Assembly: GCA_034430615.1 (NCBI GenBank)
Contig: DAOUEJ010000165.1
Coordinates: 1-64,000, forward strand
DNA: 64,000 nucleotides
Direction of reading: 5' to 3'
Source: E44-bin32 sp034430615
Lineage (GTDB): Bacteria > Chloroflexota > Anaerolineae > Anaerolineales > E44-bin32
The notes below the pieces were generated by a model. It was not told the origin of the DNA and ran no database searches. It saw only the letters and a list, made by a program, of their open reading frames with translations. Positions 1 to 7,933 of the stretch are shown piece by piece. The translations under genes and the position numbers were made by a program. Numbering within the stretch: the first letter of the stretch is position 1; the number at the start of each line of letters is the position of its first letter.

Positions 1-599
1 GGACCCAGCGCCATCACGGCGCCGTGGCCCAGTCCGAGGGCATAAAAGGGATCCTCACTCTCCAGTCGCTCGACGACCACCGGGATATCCACCGGCTGCT
101 CAACACCAGGCAGGATCATTCCACCGTCAAGCCATGCCAACCCGGGTTCAGTCACACGCAGCCCGCTTCCAATCCAACTGCCCAGAGCTCCTGCGCAAGA
201 TCCGGCGGCGAACAGGACGCTCCCCTCCGCCAGGATTTCCTCCGGATATCCCTGGAAGAGGAAATCATCGATCCAATCACGCCACTCTAGCTCGTTCCCG
301 CCACGAGTGAAGATTAAGCCAGCTTCCAGCCAGGCAAACTGTATCGTTTCGATTTAATTGGGTTCGAGTACAAGTCTGGTGCAGGTTTGTCCGAGAAGCT
401 GGGCGACTTGGGCGGCCAAATCGTCTCCTTCTGGAAGGCCGGGGCTCATTTCGAGCGAGAGGACGCTACGACTAGGATCGATCCGCTCTAGAAGTCGTTC
501 CAGAAGCTCAGGTATCGAGCTCGGATCAGGTTCACCCGCGCTTAATACCAGCCAGCCCATCGTTCCGGGGCGCTTCAGGATTTCCGCTGGTTTGCTCAC
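1..599 (-). pseudogene. Peptidase S51 / class I amidotransferase-like gene, interrupted by an in-frame TAA and cut by the window edge
   Basis: Starting from a GTG at 599, the frame reads 81 codons and meets TAA at 354-356. The same frame then stays open to base 1, so the gene continues past the left edge. The part after the stop reads like a cyanophycinase/peptidase S51-type protein: a GLIFTRGG segment, then GSCAGALG (Cys codon 195-197) where the family has G-S-S/T-AGA around its serine nucleophile, then a GLGHGAVMALG segment resembling the family's late GxGxxxGTAL block. The stop sits where a Gln codon (CAA) would fit. It may be a real nonsense mutation, readthrough, or a base error. No start codon or ribosome site follows the stop, so the second part could be made only by readthrough. 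The nucleophile position is Cys here. Family assignment is by motif only. Confidence 0.5.
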
Positions 600-695
600 A
601 CAGCCCCCCGCAAGCGTCCATTGTGGAAAATTGGTATTGTTGGTTTGGAAGAAAGGGGCCGATCGGGTGCATTGACAAACATGACAACCCTGCTA

Positions 696-1418
696 TCAGC
701 GGATCTCGATCCGTCTGAATCTTTCGATCCAGCGCGGATCATCTTCCGACCGTTCGGGATCAAGAAGACCTTCACGCAGTCTCGTCTCCAGGCTCTCGAA
801 ATCCGAGATCTGGCTTTTGTGTTGGCGGAGCGCCTGCAATTTCGTCTCCAGGGTCTCGGTGATATCAATTTCCAGGTTCGGGTGTTGAGCCCCGGCTACA
901 TATACGTCATGCACTTTGTGCGGTTCCAACTTCTCGTCGTGGTAGAGTTCTGGAAAATAGAGCGCCGAGCGAGCAGCGGGGTAGACTGCATCAAGCGTCG
1001 CTTCACCTGCAGCGCGGTGATCGGCATGGTTGATATGCCGGTTGCTTGGGAAGAAATTGGTCGGATCGCAGGTAATCACAACATCAGGCCGCACGGTACG
1101 GATGACCCTCACAATATCCCGCCGTAATTCTAAACTGGGCTCAAGGTAACCATCGGGATGATCGAGGAAGATGACTTCTTCCACGCCTATGATCTGGGCT
1201 GCGGCTCGCTGCTCTGCCTCCCGGATCACACCAATTTCCTGCGATGAAAGTGCATCATCATCGGCACCTTTATCACCCCTGGTAAGCAGGCAATAGGTAA
1301 TGGAACAGCCTGCGGCGGCCCATTTCGCCACGGTGCCGCCGCAGAAGAATTCAGGATCATCGGGATGCGCGAGTACAACCAGCACGCGCTTTCCACCGAT
1401 TAGAGGTTCTTCAGTCAA
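696..1418 (-). CDS. PIG-L family zinc-dependent N-acetylglucosamine-type deacetylase
   Basis: This is a LmbE/PIG-L superfamily hydrolase of about 240 residues, a family that removes acetyl groups from GlcNAc-containing or related substrates using one zinc. The first metal motif AHPDD lies at residues 17-21 and the third ligand region, HINHADH, at 128-134, both in the usual order. I chose the TTG at 1418, which overlaps the TGA stop of the upstream RicT gene (TTGA) and follows a GGGGGAGG-rich sequence. An in-frame GTG at 1451 would add 11 residues unlike the family. The substrate cannot be told from sequence; bacillithiol- or mycothiol-type enzymes and glycan deacetylases belong to the same family. 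Confidence 0.85.
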   Translation of the reverse strand: MTEEPLIGGKRVLVVLAHPDDPEFFCGGTVAKWAAAGCSITYCLLTRGDKGADDDALSSQEIGVIREAEQRAAAQIIGVEEVIFLDHPDGYLEPSLELRRDIVRVIRTVRPDVVITCDPTNFFPSNRHINHADHRAAGEATLDAVYPAARSALYFPELYHDEKLEPHKVHDVYVAGAQHPNLEIDITETLETKLQALRQHKSQISDFESLETRLREGLLDPERSEDDPRWIERFRRIEIR

Positions 1419-2338
1419 GAGCCTCCCCCGGGTGTCTCGCCACAATCGCACTCGCCATTCTCGTGCTTTTCGCAGGGGGCATTGGCTTTCTCCTGGAGCT
1501 GCTTCAGTTCGTCGTAAGGTTGGATCTCGTGCAGGTAAAATTCCACCTTACGATCATCCTCAAGGACTACCATTACTGCTTGTTTCAGCGGCATGACGTC
1601 AATCACCTTGCCAACGCCGCGTGGTGTAACGACCTTCTTTTTCCGTTTAGGCAGCTGCTTACGTGCCTCAACATACTGCTCGTACTCATAGACCAGGCAG
1701 CAGCGCAGCCGGCCGCACATCCCTGTAATTTCCTGCGGATTGAGGGATATTCCCTGGGCCTTGGCCATACGGATCGAGATCGGGCTGAATTCAGTCAGGA
1801 ATCGGGAGCAGCAGCGTTCCTCAAGTCCGCAAGCTCCCATGCCGCTGAGTATCTTCGCAACGTCGCGTGGACCAACCTGGCGGAACTCCACCTGCGTCCC
1901 ACGCAGAGAGTGCTGCATCTCCTTCCGCAACGCGCTCACGTCGACCTTGTCATCACCCTCGCTATTGTAGAGATAGGTAAGCCGAGAGCCATCGTAGGCG
2001 TACTCAGCACGCACAATTTTGACCCCGCTGAGCCCAATCTCGGCGGCTTTTGCCCGGCAATCGATCATCACCTCCAGCTCACGATGCTGCCACATGTTGC
2101 GCAGCACGAGCTCGCGCGCCGTGGCTCTTCGCTCAACTGGCTTGTGCGAGCCTTCAGGCAGCTTGCTCAGGTCAGAGAGCACCCCAACCACCTCGCCCAG
2201 CTCCCGGCCGCGGGAGGTAGAGACAATCACATAATCACCCGCCTTGATGTCGTCCAGGTTCGACGCATCGAAATGGTACAGTTTGCCAACCGGTTGGAAG
2301 CGGATGGCAGCAACCTGAGTTTCCTTAACCTGATTCAT
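1415..2338 (-). CDS. ricT: PSP1 domain protein, RicT (YaaT)-like
   Basis: The protein has 307 residues and the PSP1 C-terminal domain. In Bacillus, RicT belongs to the RicA-RicF-RicT complex, which binds [4Fe-4S] clusters and affects RNase Y-dependent mRNA maturation, competence and sporulation. The conserved Cys sets are visible: C170 with ERCC at 174-177, then C208 and RLRCC at 210-214. The ATG at 2338 follows AGGAGATTCC; a start 10 codons upstream has no such support. The C-terminal tail is unusual, with three extra Cys in a CEKHENGECDC segment followed by Gly-rich residues. It lies between mrp and the PIG-L gene on the same strand. RicA and RicF are not in this window. Confidence 0.88.
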   Translation of the reverse strand: MNQVKETQVAAIRFQPVGKLYHFDASNLDDIKAGDYVIVSTSRGRELGEVVGVLSDLSKLPEGSHKPVERRATARELVLRNMWQHRELEVMIDCRAKAAEIGLSGVKIVRAEYAYDGSRLTYLYNSEGDDKVDVSALRKEMQHSLRGTQVEFRQVGPRDVAKILSGMGACGLEERCCSRFLTEFSPISIRMAKAQGISLNPQEITGMCGRLRCCLVYEYEQYVEARKQLPKRKKKVVTPRGVGKVIDVMPLKQAVMVVLEDDRKVEFYLHEIQPYDELKQLQEKANAPCEKHENGECDCGETPGGGS

Positions 2339-2456
2339 GGAATCTCCTGCCTCATAATACCTACACACTCACAGGATCGCGCATGCCCCCATCCTGTTGG
2401 GGTTCTACCGCACATGCGCATCGATTCTGGTCTCGTCCGGGCTCGTTCGCCAGGTA

Positions 2457-3293
2457 TCAATCCGTGATCTCGATCTTGAGACCGGTTGACGTACCTGTAC
2501 TTTTTCCGAGGGTATCCATCACACGGTCGGCCAGTGAGACAAATGCGCGAGCAACGTTCGAGTCGGGGTGTGCGACGACGATCGGCATCCCCGTGTCCCC
2601 ACCCCGCCGGACCTCGGGATCCATCGGGATTTCACCCAGGAATGGGACCTGGCTGTCTTCCGCAAGGTGGCGCCCACCTCCCTGGCCAAAGACATCCATC
2701 CGGCTCCCATCCTCAAGCTCCAGATAGCTCATATTCTCGACCACGCCCAGGATCGGGATCTCCATGCTGCGGAACATTTCCAAGCCACGCCGGGCATCCT
2801 CGAGAGAAACCTTCTGCGGCAGTGTCACAATCAAGCCCCCAGAAAGGGGCAGCGTCTGTGACAAGCTCAACTGCGCATCCCCGGTGCCGGGAGGTAAATC
2901 GACAACAAGCACGTCCAATTCACCCCAATCAACATCGCTGATGAACTGCCTGATGGCACTATGGAGCATCGGGCCACGCCAGATCAAGGGCTGGTTAGGT
3001 GGCACCAGGAAACCGATTGACATTAGTTTGACACCATGTGCTTCTGCCGGCTTGAGCCGCCCATCTTCCGGCTGGGGCATTTCCGCAATACCCATCATGG
3101 TCGGGATATTGGGGCCATAAATATCCGCATCGAGCAAGCCCACGCGCATGCCCCGGCTGGCAAGCGTGACAGCCAGGTTGGTGGCTACCGTCGACTTCCC
3201 GACTCCTCCCTTGCCCGAGGCCACTGCGATCGTGAGGCCGAAGTTATTGTTGGAAAGCCCAGCCTGATCTGGGTTGGATTTCGATTCACTCAT
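2457..3293 (-). CDS. mrp: Mrp/NBP35-type P-loop ATPase, iron-sulfur carrier family
   Basis: This 278-residue protein belongs to the Mrp/ApbC/Ind1 family, which carries and transfers Fe-S clusters; mitochondrial Ind1 serves complex I. The deviant Walker A GKGGVGKST is at residues 27-35, and the switch region VVDLPPGTGD and the GQGGG element are present. It has no N-terminal MIP18/DUF59 domain. The odd feature is that the ENMSY motif (176-180), normally followed by a CxxC that holds the cluster between two monomers, is followed by LELEDGSRMD with no cysteine. It therefore may not bind a cluster in the classical way. Its start overlaps the end of the Cys-rich gene upstream by 8 bases, and nuoI, nuoCD and nuoB precede it, which suggests a role in complex I assembly. 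Confidence 0.9.
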   Translation of the reverse strand: MSESKSNPDQAGLSNNNFGLTIAVASGKGGVGKSTVATNLAVTLASRGMRVGLLDADIYGPNIPTMMGIAEMPQPEDGRLKPAEAHGVKLMSIGFLVPPNQPLIWRGPMLHSAIRQFISDVDWGELDVLVVDLPPGTGDAQLSLSQTLPLSGGLIVTLPQKVSLEDARRGLEMFRSMEIPILGVVENMSYLELEDGSRMDVFGQGGGRHLAEDSQVPFLGEIPMDPEVRRGGDTGMPIVVAHPDSNVARAFVSLADRVMDTLGKSTGTSTGLKIEITD

Positions 3294-3669
3294 GGGTACT
3301 CTTTTCTACTAGCGGGTTATCTTGACTTAGTTGGATCCTCTGTGAGAGTTCATTATAAGCCGTATCATACAGCGCAATAAGTTCTTCATCTTCACCACGG
3401 AAGCGGCGTATAGATTGGATAGAGCAAACTGTGCAGCCTTGAAGCGCCCGGTAGGAATGCGTGTGGCAGGTCAAGCAATTGCTTATGCGAATGATCATCA
3501 TGGTGAACGCGAGGTGCTCGAGTGAGGCGTCGGGGGCAGCACAAACATGATCGACAAGCTCTCGCCACCGGCTACCACGTAGATCCCGCAATTTGGGTGC
3601 GACACGCATGGGAAAGAGGAATTCGGTGTCGCTTTGATACATGGGCTGGATACAGCCAGCGTGGGGCAC
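3286..3669 (-). CDS. Small Cys-rich protein of unknown function between nuoI and mrp
   Basis: A 127-residue soluble protein without a signal peptide. The notable part is a cysteine cluster in the middle: NCLTCHTHSY followed by GCTVC, giving CxxC plus CxxC with a His pair. This resembles the redox CxxC of AhpD-like (carboxymuconolactone decarboxylase) folds and could equally bind zinc or a Fe-S cluster. The region before it (ELVDHVCAAP and following) looks helical. It starts with GTG at 3669, 11 bases after nuoI; an ATG at 3642 is possible. Its end overlaps mrp by 8 bases, implying translational coupling. I do not recognise a named family. Confidence 0.7.
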   Translation of the reverse strand: MPHAGCIQPMYQSDTEFLFPMRVAPKLRDLRGSRWRELVDHVCAAPDASLEHLAFTMMIIRISNCLTCHTHSYRALQGCTVCSIQSIRRFRGEDEELIALYDTAYNELSQRIQLSQDNPLVEKSTHE

Positions 3670-3680
3670 TGGCCGAAGTC

Positions 3681-4292
3681 CTATGCTTCCTTTCGCTTCG
3701 CGGCTTTGGTGGCTTCTTTCTCCGCACGCGCCTCTTCCTCGATCCTATAGTTGCGCGGACGAATACTTGCGTAGTATGAGACTGGCTTGCTCAGGCGTTC
3801 CTTGTCGAAGATGTGATGCTCAAAGCGATCGTAGGCAGCCAGCTCATAGTCATGATCCATCTTGATCGCATCAAATGGACAATACTCAGCACAAAGCCCG
3901 CAGTTCATGCAGATATCGATATCGATGAAGAAATCAGTTGGCTCAGGGATGGGTCTCCTGGTCTCAGGATCATTGGACCGCACGATCCAGATGCACTGTG
4001 GTGGGCATACTTTGGCACATATCCCACAAGAGGTACACCGGTCCTGGTGCGTGCCATCTTCCTTGATCTCATACAACAGGAAAGGAATGTAGCGAAATTC
4101 CTCAGGGACAGGCAGCTTCTCCTCCGGGTATTGGACCGTGAAAACACCCTTCGCCTGCGTCCCTTGCCGGATCTTGAGGGATTCTTCGTTGTAGTAGCGG
4201 CCTCGACCCAGCCAGCGGATATCATCCACGTAGGTCTCGATGAAGTGCTTCAGGGTAACCCCCAAACCTTTGATCAAACCTACACCGAACAT
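3681..4292 (-). CDS. nuoI: NADH-quinone oxidoreductase subunit I (two [4Fe-4S] ferredoxin domain)
   Basis: Complex I subunit that carries clusters N6a and N6b and passes electrons toward N2 in NuoB. It has two classical ferredoxin motifs: Cys 86, 89, 92, 96 (CTSCGICAKVC) with a following Cys100, and Cys 128, 131, 134, 138 (CMNCGLCAEYC). The length of 203 residues is normal. I chose ATG 4292, preceded by GGAG with 6 bases spacing; the frame is open further upstream but that part overlaps nuoCD. The tail is rich in Glu, Lys and Ala. It lies downstream of nuoCD on the same strand. Confidence 0.93.
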   Translation of the reverse strand: MFGVGLIKGLGVTLKHFIETYVDDIRWLGRGRYYNEESLKIRQGTQAKGVFTVQYPEEKLPVPEEFRYIPFLLYEIKEDGTHQDRCTSCGICAKVCPPQCIWIVRSNDPETRRPIPEPTDFFIDIDICMNCGLCAEYCPFDAIKMDHDYELAAYDRFEHHIFDKERLSKPVSYYASIRPRNYRIEEEARAEKEATKAAKRKEA

Positions 4293-4332
4293 ACGCAACT
4301 CCGATCGTGGAAAATGGTTCGCCTGATACCGG

Positions 4333-6090
4333 TCATCGGTCCGTTTCACCGAGCACAATGTCGATAGATCCCAGGATTGCAACAACGTCAGCAATTTTCT
4401 GCCCGATGCACATCTGTTCCATCCCCGTTAAGTTGATGAAGGAAGGCGCACGGACATGGTAGCGCCAGGGATTTGGCTTGCCATCTGAGACGATATAGAA
4501 GCCGAGTTCACCCTTAGGATTCTCAACCCTCCCATAGGCCTCTCCGGCCGGCACACGCACCTGGTACTGAGCCCTGCCGGTTTGAATCTCACCCGCTGGA
4601 ATGCCGTCCACCGCCTGCTGCACGATCCGCAGGCTTTGGCGGATCTCATCCATCCTGATTAGATAACGATCATACACATCGCCATGCGTGCGCACTGCAA
4701 TGTCAAAATCGAAACGGTCATAGATCGAATAGGGGTCCGCCTTACGAACATCGTAGGGCACACCCGAGGCGCGTAGGACAGGTCCGGCAGCGGCGTAGGC
4801 GATAGCCTGCTCAGCGGTCAAAACGCCGACGCCCTCCCCGCGCACACGCACAATCTCGTTCCCGGTCAGGTAGACTTCCAGCTCATCAACCTTGCGCGGC
4901 AGCCGTTCGAAGACCAGCTCGCGGATAGTTTTTAGAGCATCATCCGGTAGATCACGCGCCAACCCACCGAAGCGGAAGTAGTTACACATCATGCGCGACC
5001 CCGAGACCGCTTCAAAGACATCCAGGATCAGTTCACGCTCGTTGATGACATAGAGCGCAGGCGTAAAGAAAGCTCCCAGATCGTTAAGCAGGAAGCCGAT
5101 CGCCCATAGGTGGTTCACAATCCGGGTCAGTTCGGCCATGATGACCCGGATGTACTCGGTTCGCTCTGGAGGCTTGATCCCCATCAATTTCTCAACTGCC
5201 AGGGCATACCCAAAGTTGTTGCCCATCGAGCAGATGTAATCAAGCCTGTCAGTGAAGGGCATGTTCATCAGGTAGGTATTCCGTTCACCGATTTTTTCGT
5301 GATTGCGATGCAAGTACCCCATCACCGGCTTTAGCCGTGTAATCGTTTCACCATCAAGGCTGACAAGCATTCTGAATACGCCGTGGGTAGATGGGTGCTG
5401 GGGGCCAAGGTTGACGACGATCTCCTCCGTCCCAATGCCGTGCCCATTCCCGTTTCCGCCTGTGATGGAAACGCCATGTTCTAGCGCAGCAAAGAGGGCA
5501 TCTTCTCCCTCTGGAACCCAACCTTCAGGTGTAAATTCATCCGGGTATTGTACGTTCTTGCCAAAAGGCATCTGGTCTTCGATGCGGTAGACGCTGCCTT
5601 CCGGCCAGCGGCTCTTGAAGGGCTTGCCTTCCTCTTCAAAGTAGGGTTCTTTCCAATCCTTGCGAAGCGGATGGCCAGCGAATCCTTCCCAGAGCAGGAT
5701 CCGGCGTAGATCGGGATGGCCTTCGAAATGTATCCCGAGCAAGTCCCATATTTCCCGCTCCTGAAAATCAGCTCCAGGGTAGACCGAGACAAGCGATGGA
5801 ACCCATGAATCTTCACGTGGTGTCTGGACCTTGAAGATCAACGCCGGCCCCCCACTCGTGCGATAAACATGGTAGACCACTTCCATCTTGCCTTCTGGAA
5901 GGTAGTCTACCCCGGTGACGGAGGACAGGTAGTCATACCCAAGCTCATCCCTGATGCGCCTGGCGAAGTCAAGCAGCTGGCTGGGTTGGACCAGATAGCC
6001 TTCATACTTCTCACGCTCGTCAGGTTTTACGTCAGGGAATTGTGCTACGATCGGATCTTCCATCACAGGCTTTGCTTGTTCATCTGTCAT
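4333..6090 (-). CDS. nuoCD: NADH-quinone oxidoreductase fused subunits C and D
   Basis: A 585-residue fusion. Residues 1 to about 185 form the 30-kDa NuoC domain, with the EREIWDLLGIHFEGHPDLRR signature. A Gly/Asn/His-rich linker follows (GGNGNGHGIG, near 213-222), and then the 49-kDa NuoD domain with GPQHPSTHGVFR, YLHRNHEKIGE and the SGSRMMCNYFR block that lines the quinone site. The Q-site His of GPQHPSTHG is present. NuoC-NuoD fusions are known in E. coli and other lineages. It starts with ATG 6090, 27 bases after nuoB ends at 6117, and is followed by nuoI. It is an electron-transfer and quinone-binding subunit at the membrane face of complex I. Confidence 0.95.
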   Translation of the reverse strand: MTDEQAKPVMEDPIVAQFPDVKPDEREKYEGYLVQPSQLLDFARRIRDELGYDYLSSVTGVDYLPEGKMEVVYHVYRTSGGPALIFKVQTPREDSWVPSLVSVYPGADFQEREIWDLLGIHFEGHPDLRRILLWEGFAGHPLRKDWKEPYFEEEGKPFKSRWPEGSVYRIEDQMPFGKNVQYPDEFTPEGWVPEGEDALFAALEHGVSITGGNGNGHGIGTEEIVVNLGPQHPSTHGVFRMLVSLDGETITRLKPVMGYLHRNHEKIGERNTYLMNMPFTDRLDYICSMGNNFGYALAVEKLMGIKPPERTEYIRVIMAELTRIVNHLWAIGFLLNDLGAFFTPALYVINERELILDVFEAVSGSRMMCNYFRFGGLARDLPDDALKTIRELVFERLPRKVDELEVYLTGNEIVRVRGEGVGVLTAEQAIAYAAAGPVLRASGVPYDVRKADPYSIYDRFDFDIAVRTHGDVYDRYLIRMDEIRQSLRIVQQAVDGIPAGEIQTGRAQYQVRVPAGEAYGRVENPKGELGFYIVSDGKPNPWRYHVRAPSFINLTGMEQMCIGQKIADVVAILGSIDIVLGETDR

Positions 6091-6116
6091 ATCGGTCTCG
6101 ACCTATCGTGTTCTGC

Positions 6117-6773
6117 TCAGCTTGCGGCTTCAGCCTCGGGGGACTCACTGGATGCTGTCCTGACCGCGGCTTTGAGTTCGTTAAAGTTGGGGAAATCGCG
6201 TGGATCTAATAGATCGGGGCCGAGGACCGGGATCGGGATTGGCTCACTAACCTCATCCCTGTACCAGCGCACTGTACCGATCGACTGCTGATCGATCTTC
6301 TTCTGCAATGTAATCAAACCGTTCAGCAGCGCTTGGGGGGTCGGTGGACATCCAGGGACATACACATCAACCGGGACGAATTTGTCCACTCCGGAGACCA
6401 CAGAGTAACCTTCCTTGAAGGGTCCACCGCCAGAAGCACATGCCCCCATCGCGAGGACATACTTCGGCTCTGGCATCTGGTTGTAGAGACGCACAATCTG
6501 GGGGATCATCTTCTTTGTTACCGTTCCCGAGACAATCATCAAATCGGATTGACGCGGGCTCGGACGCATGACTTCCATGCCAAAACGAGAGAAATCGTAG
6601 CGGCTGGCTGCGACACAGATCATCTCAATTGCACAGCACGCCAGACCAAACATCATCGGCCAGATTGAGTTCCGGCGACCCCAATTGTAGATACGATCAA
6701 TGGAGGTAACGTTTACCTGCCCTTGCAGCTCAGGGGGGACTTGAAACTCGGGGTTGTTTACACCGTCCGTCAT
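6117..6773 (-). CDS. nuoB: NADH-quinone oxidoreductase subunit B
   Basis: Holds the terminal [4Fe-4S] cluster N2 that reduces quinone. The cluster ligands are visible: CC at 46-47 in GLACCAIEM, C112 in GACASGG, and C142 in VPGCPPTP. It is 218 residues long with an Ala/Glu-rich tail. I chose ATG 6773, preceded by GGAGG with 5 bases spacing; the GTG two codons upstream overlaps that ribosome site. It is the first gene of nuoB-nuoCD-nuoI, behind a strong promoter. Confidence 0.95.
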   Translation of the reverse strand: MTDGVNNPEFQVPPELQGQVNVTSIDRIYNWGRRNSIWPMMFGLACCAIEMICVAASRYDFSRFGMEVMRPSPRQSDLMIVSGTVTKKMIPQIVRLYNQMPEPKYVLAMGACASGGGPFKEGYSVVSGVDKFVPVDVYVPGCPPTPQALLNGLITLQKKIDQQSIGTVRWYRDEVSEPIPIPVLGPDLLDPRDFPNFNELKAAVRTASSESPEAEAAS

Positions 6774-6835
6774 GTACACCTCCGCGCGAAAGGGCCGGGC
6801 TCACCTGGAGCACCGGACCCCACACCCTGTACGGA

Positions 6836-6863
6836 ATTATACTTGTCGGTTAAAGTGTGTCAA
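6836..6863 (-). promoter_or_regulatory. Promoter of the nuoB-CD-I operon
   Basis: On the minus strand TTGACA (6858-6863), a 16-bp spacer, and TATAAT (6836-6841). Both hexamers match the housekeeping sigma consensus exactly. It lies about 65 bases upstream of the nuoB ATG. Confidence 0.8.
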
Positions 6864-6951
6864 GACAGGTAGAATTTTCCGATCTTCATTGCCTGAATCG
6901 GGATCTTCTAAGCAATCCTTTTGCTCATATATCCTGAACAAATGCACAGAA

Positions 6952-6980
6952 TTGACATTGTCGGGCATAGTTGATAAACT
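6952..6980 (+). promoter_or_regulatory. Promoter of the A-type Fe-S carrier gene
   Basis: TTGACA (6952-6957), a 17-bp spacer and TAAACT (6975-6980) lie about 45 bases before the GTG at 7025. It diverges from the nuoB promoter, with about 90 bases between the two -35 boxes. Confidence 0.7.
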
Positions 6981-7024
6981 TACTCAGCTTATACACAGGA
7001 ACTTCTCACCAAGGAGGTTGCAGC

Positions 7025-7447
7025 GTGTCGGTATCAACACCCACTGCCCTTGATCCAACAACAACCGTTCTCCAGCTCACAAATTCCGCAGCCCTTCGAG
7101 TCCAGCGCTTGATGGAAGAAAAGGAACTCCAGGGCCACGCTTTGCGGGTCTTCGTATCCGGTGGAGGTTGCTCAGGCTTTCAATATGGAATGGCCTTCGA
7201 ACCGGAAGCACGCGAGAACGATGTGCGTTTCTCCTTCCAGTCGGTTGATGTCGTTATTGATCTTATGTCCTATGGTTACCTCGTCGGTGCCACGATCGAC
7301 TATGTGGATGATCTGATGGGCGGCGGCTTCAGCATCACAAACCCCAACGCAGTCTCTACCTGTGGTTGTGGTCACTCATTCCGAACCGAAGGATCCAACC
7401 AACCAGCAGGCGGAGAGCACAGCGGCGGCGGTTGCGGCTGCCAATAG
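7025..7447 (+). CDS. A-type iron-sulfur cluster carrier (HesB/IscA/ErpA family)
   Basis: A 140-residue protein that binds a cluster or iron through three conserved Cys and delivers it to apoproteins. The motif SGGGCSGFQYGM holds the first Cys and STCGCGHSF the C-x-C pair, with the NPNA element just before. The C-terminal tail ends in GGGCGCQ, giving two further Cys beyond the family core. The GTG at 7025 is chosen because AGGAGGT lies 7 bases upstream. It diverges from nuoB, so it may supply clusters to the Q-module, but this is inference from position. It could be named ErpA or IscA; sequence alone does not separate them. Confidence 0.88.
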   Translation: MSVSTPTALDPTTTVLQLTNSAALRVQRLMEEKELQGHALRVFVSGGGCSGFQYGMAFEPEARENDVRFSFQSVDVVIDLMSYGYLVGATIDYVDDLMGGGFSITNPNAVSTCGCGHSFRTEGSNQPAGGEHSGGGCGCQ

Positions 7448-7542
7448 GCGAAATCCAGGCTCAGTCAAAACGATCCCTGGTGAGGGATCGAGAAAATATA
7501 TATGACGCAGGTCTGGCACAGGCCTGTGTCTCGGTTAATCAC

Positions 7543-7932
7543 ATGGATAATTTCACCCACTATTTTACGGAAGACGAGGCGAACCAACTCCTCACGGATC
7601 TTGTACCCCTGGTTGAAGCCATGCTCACTGCTCGTGATGAGCTGCTGGCGCTCCAGCCCGAACTCCAGGAAACGCTCGAATTGGCGGTTAACAACGGCAA
7701 CAGTCGCGTATCAAGCGAAGCTCTAGACGCTATGCAGGCTTTAAAGGATTTATTCAGTTCAATTCAAGCTTACGGAGTGGAAATCAAGGATATCAATCGA
7801 GGCCTGCTCGATTTTCCCTCCAAACGCGCTGGTGAAGTCGTCTACCTCTGCTGGGCCTATGGCGAGGACAGTATTGGATACTGGCATACACTGGATGCCG
7901 GTTTTGCAGGTCGCAAATCGCTGGAAAAGTAG
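7543..7932 (+). CDS. DUF2203 family protein
   Basis: A 129-residue soluble protein of the DUF2203 family. The start reads MDNFTHYFTEDEAN, the usual N-terminal 'FT..EAN..L' pattern, and the end carries LDFPS, EVVYLCWAYGED, YWH and GFAGRK, the family's conserved C-terminal block. The function is unknown. The ATG at 7543 has no clear ribosome site; the frame is open upstream but that part overlaps the end of the Fe-S carrier gene. It is convergent with the next gene, only one base apart. Confidence 0.75.
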   Translation: MDNFTHYFTEDEANQLLTDLVPLVEAMLTARDELLALQPELQETLELAVNNGNSRVSSEALDAMQALKDLFSSIQAYGVEIKDINRGLLDFPSKRAGEVVYLCWAYGEDSIGYWHTLDAGFAGRKSLEK

Positions 7933-7933
7933 T

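Noticed and set aside
2376..2456. CCCCATCCTGTTGGGG hairpin between mrp and ricT as a terminator
   Set aside because: The stem is only 5 bp and no U-run follows on the minus strand.
1463..2467. Long plus-strand reading frame (334 codons) opposite ricT
   Set aside because: It lies fully antisense to a gene with clear family motifs, has no ribosome site and its translation has no recognisable domain.
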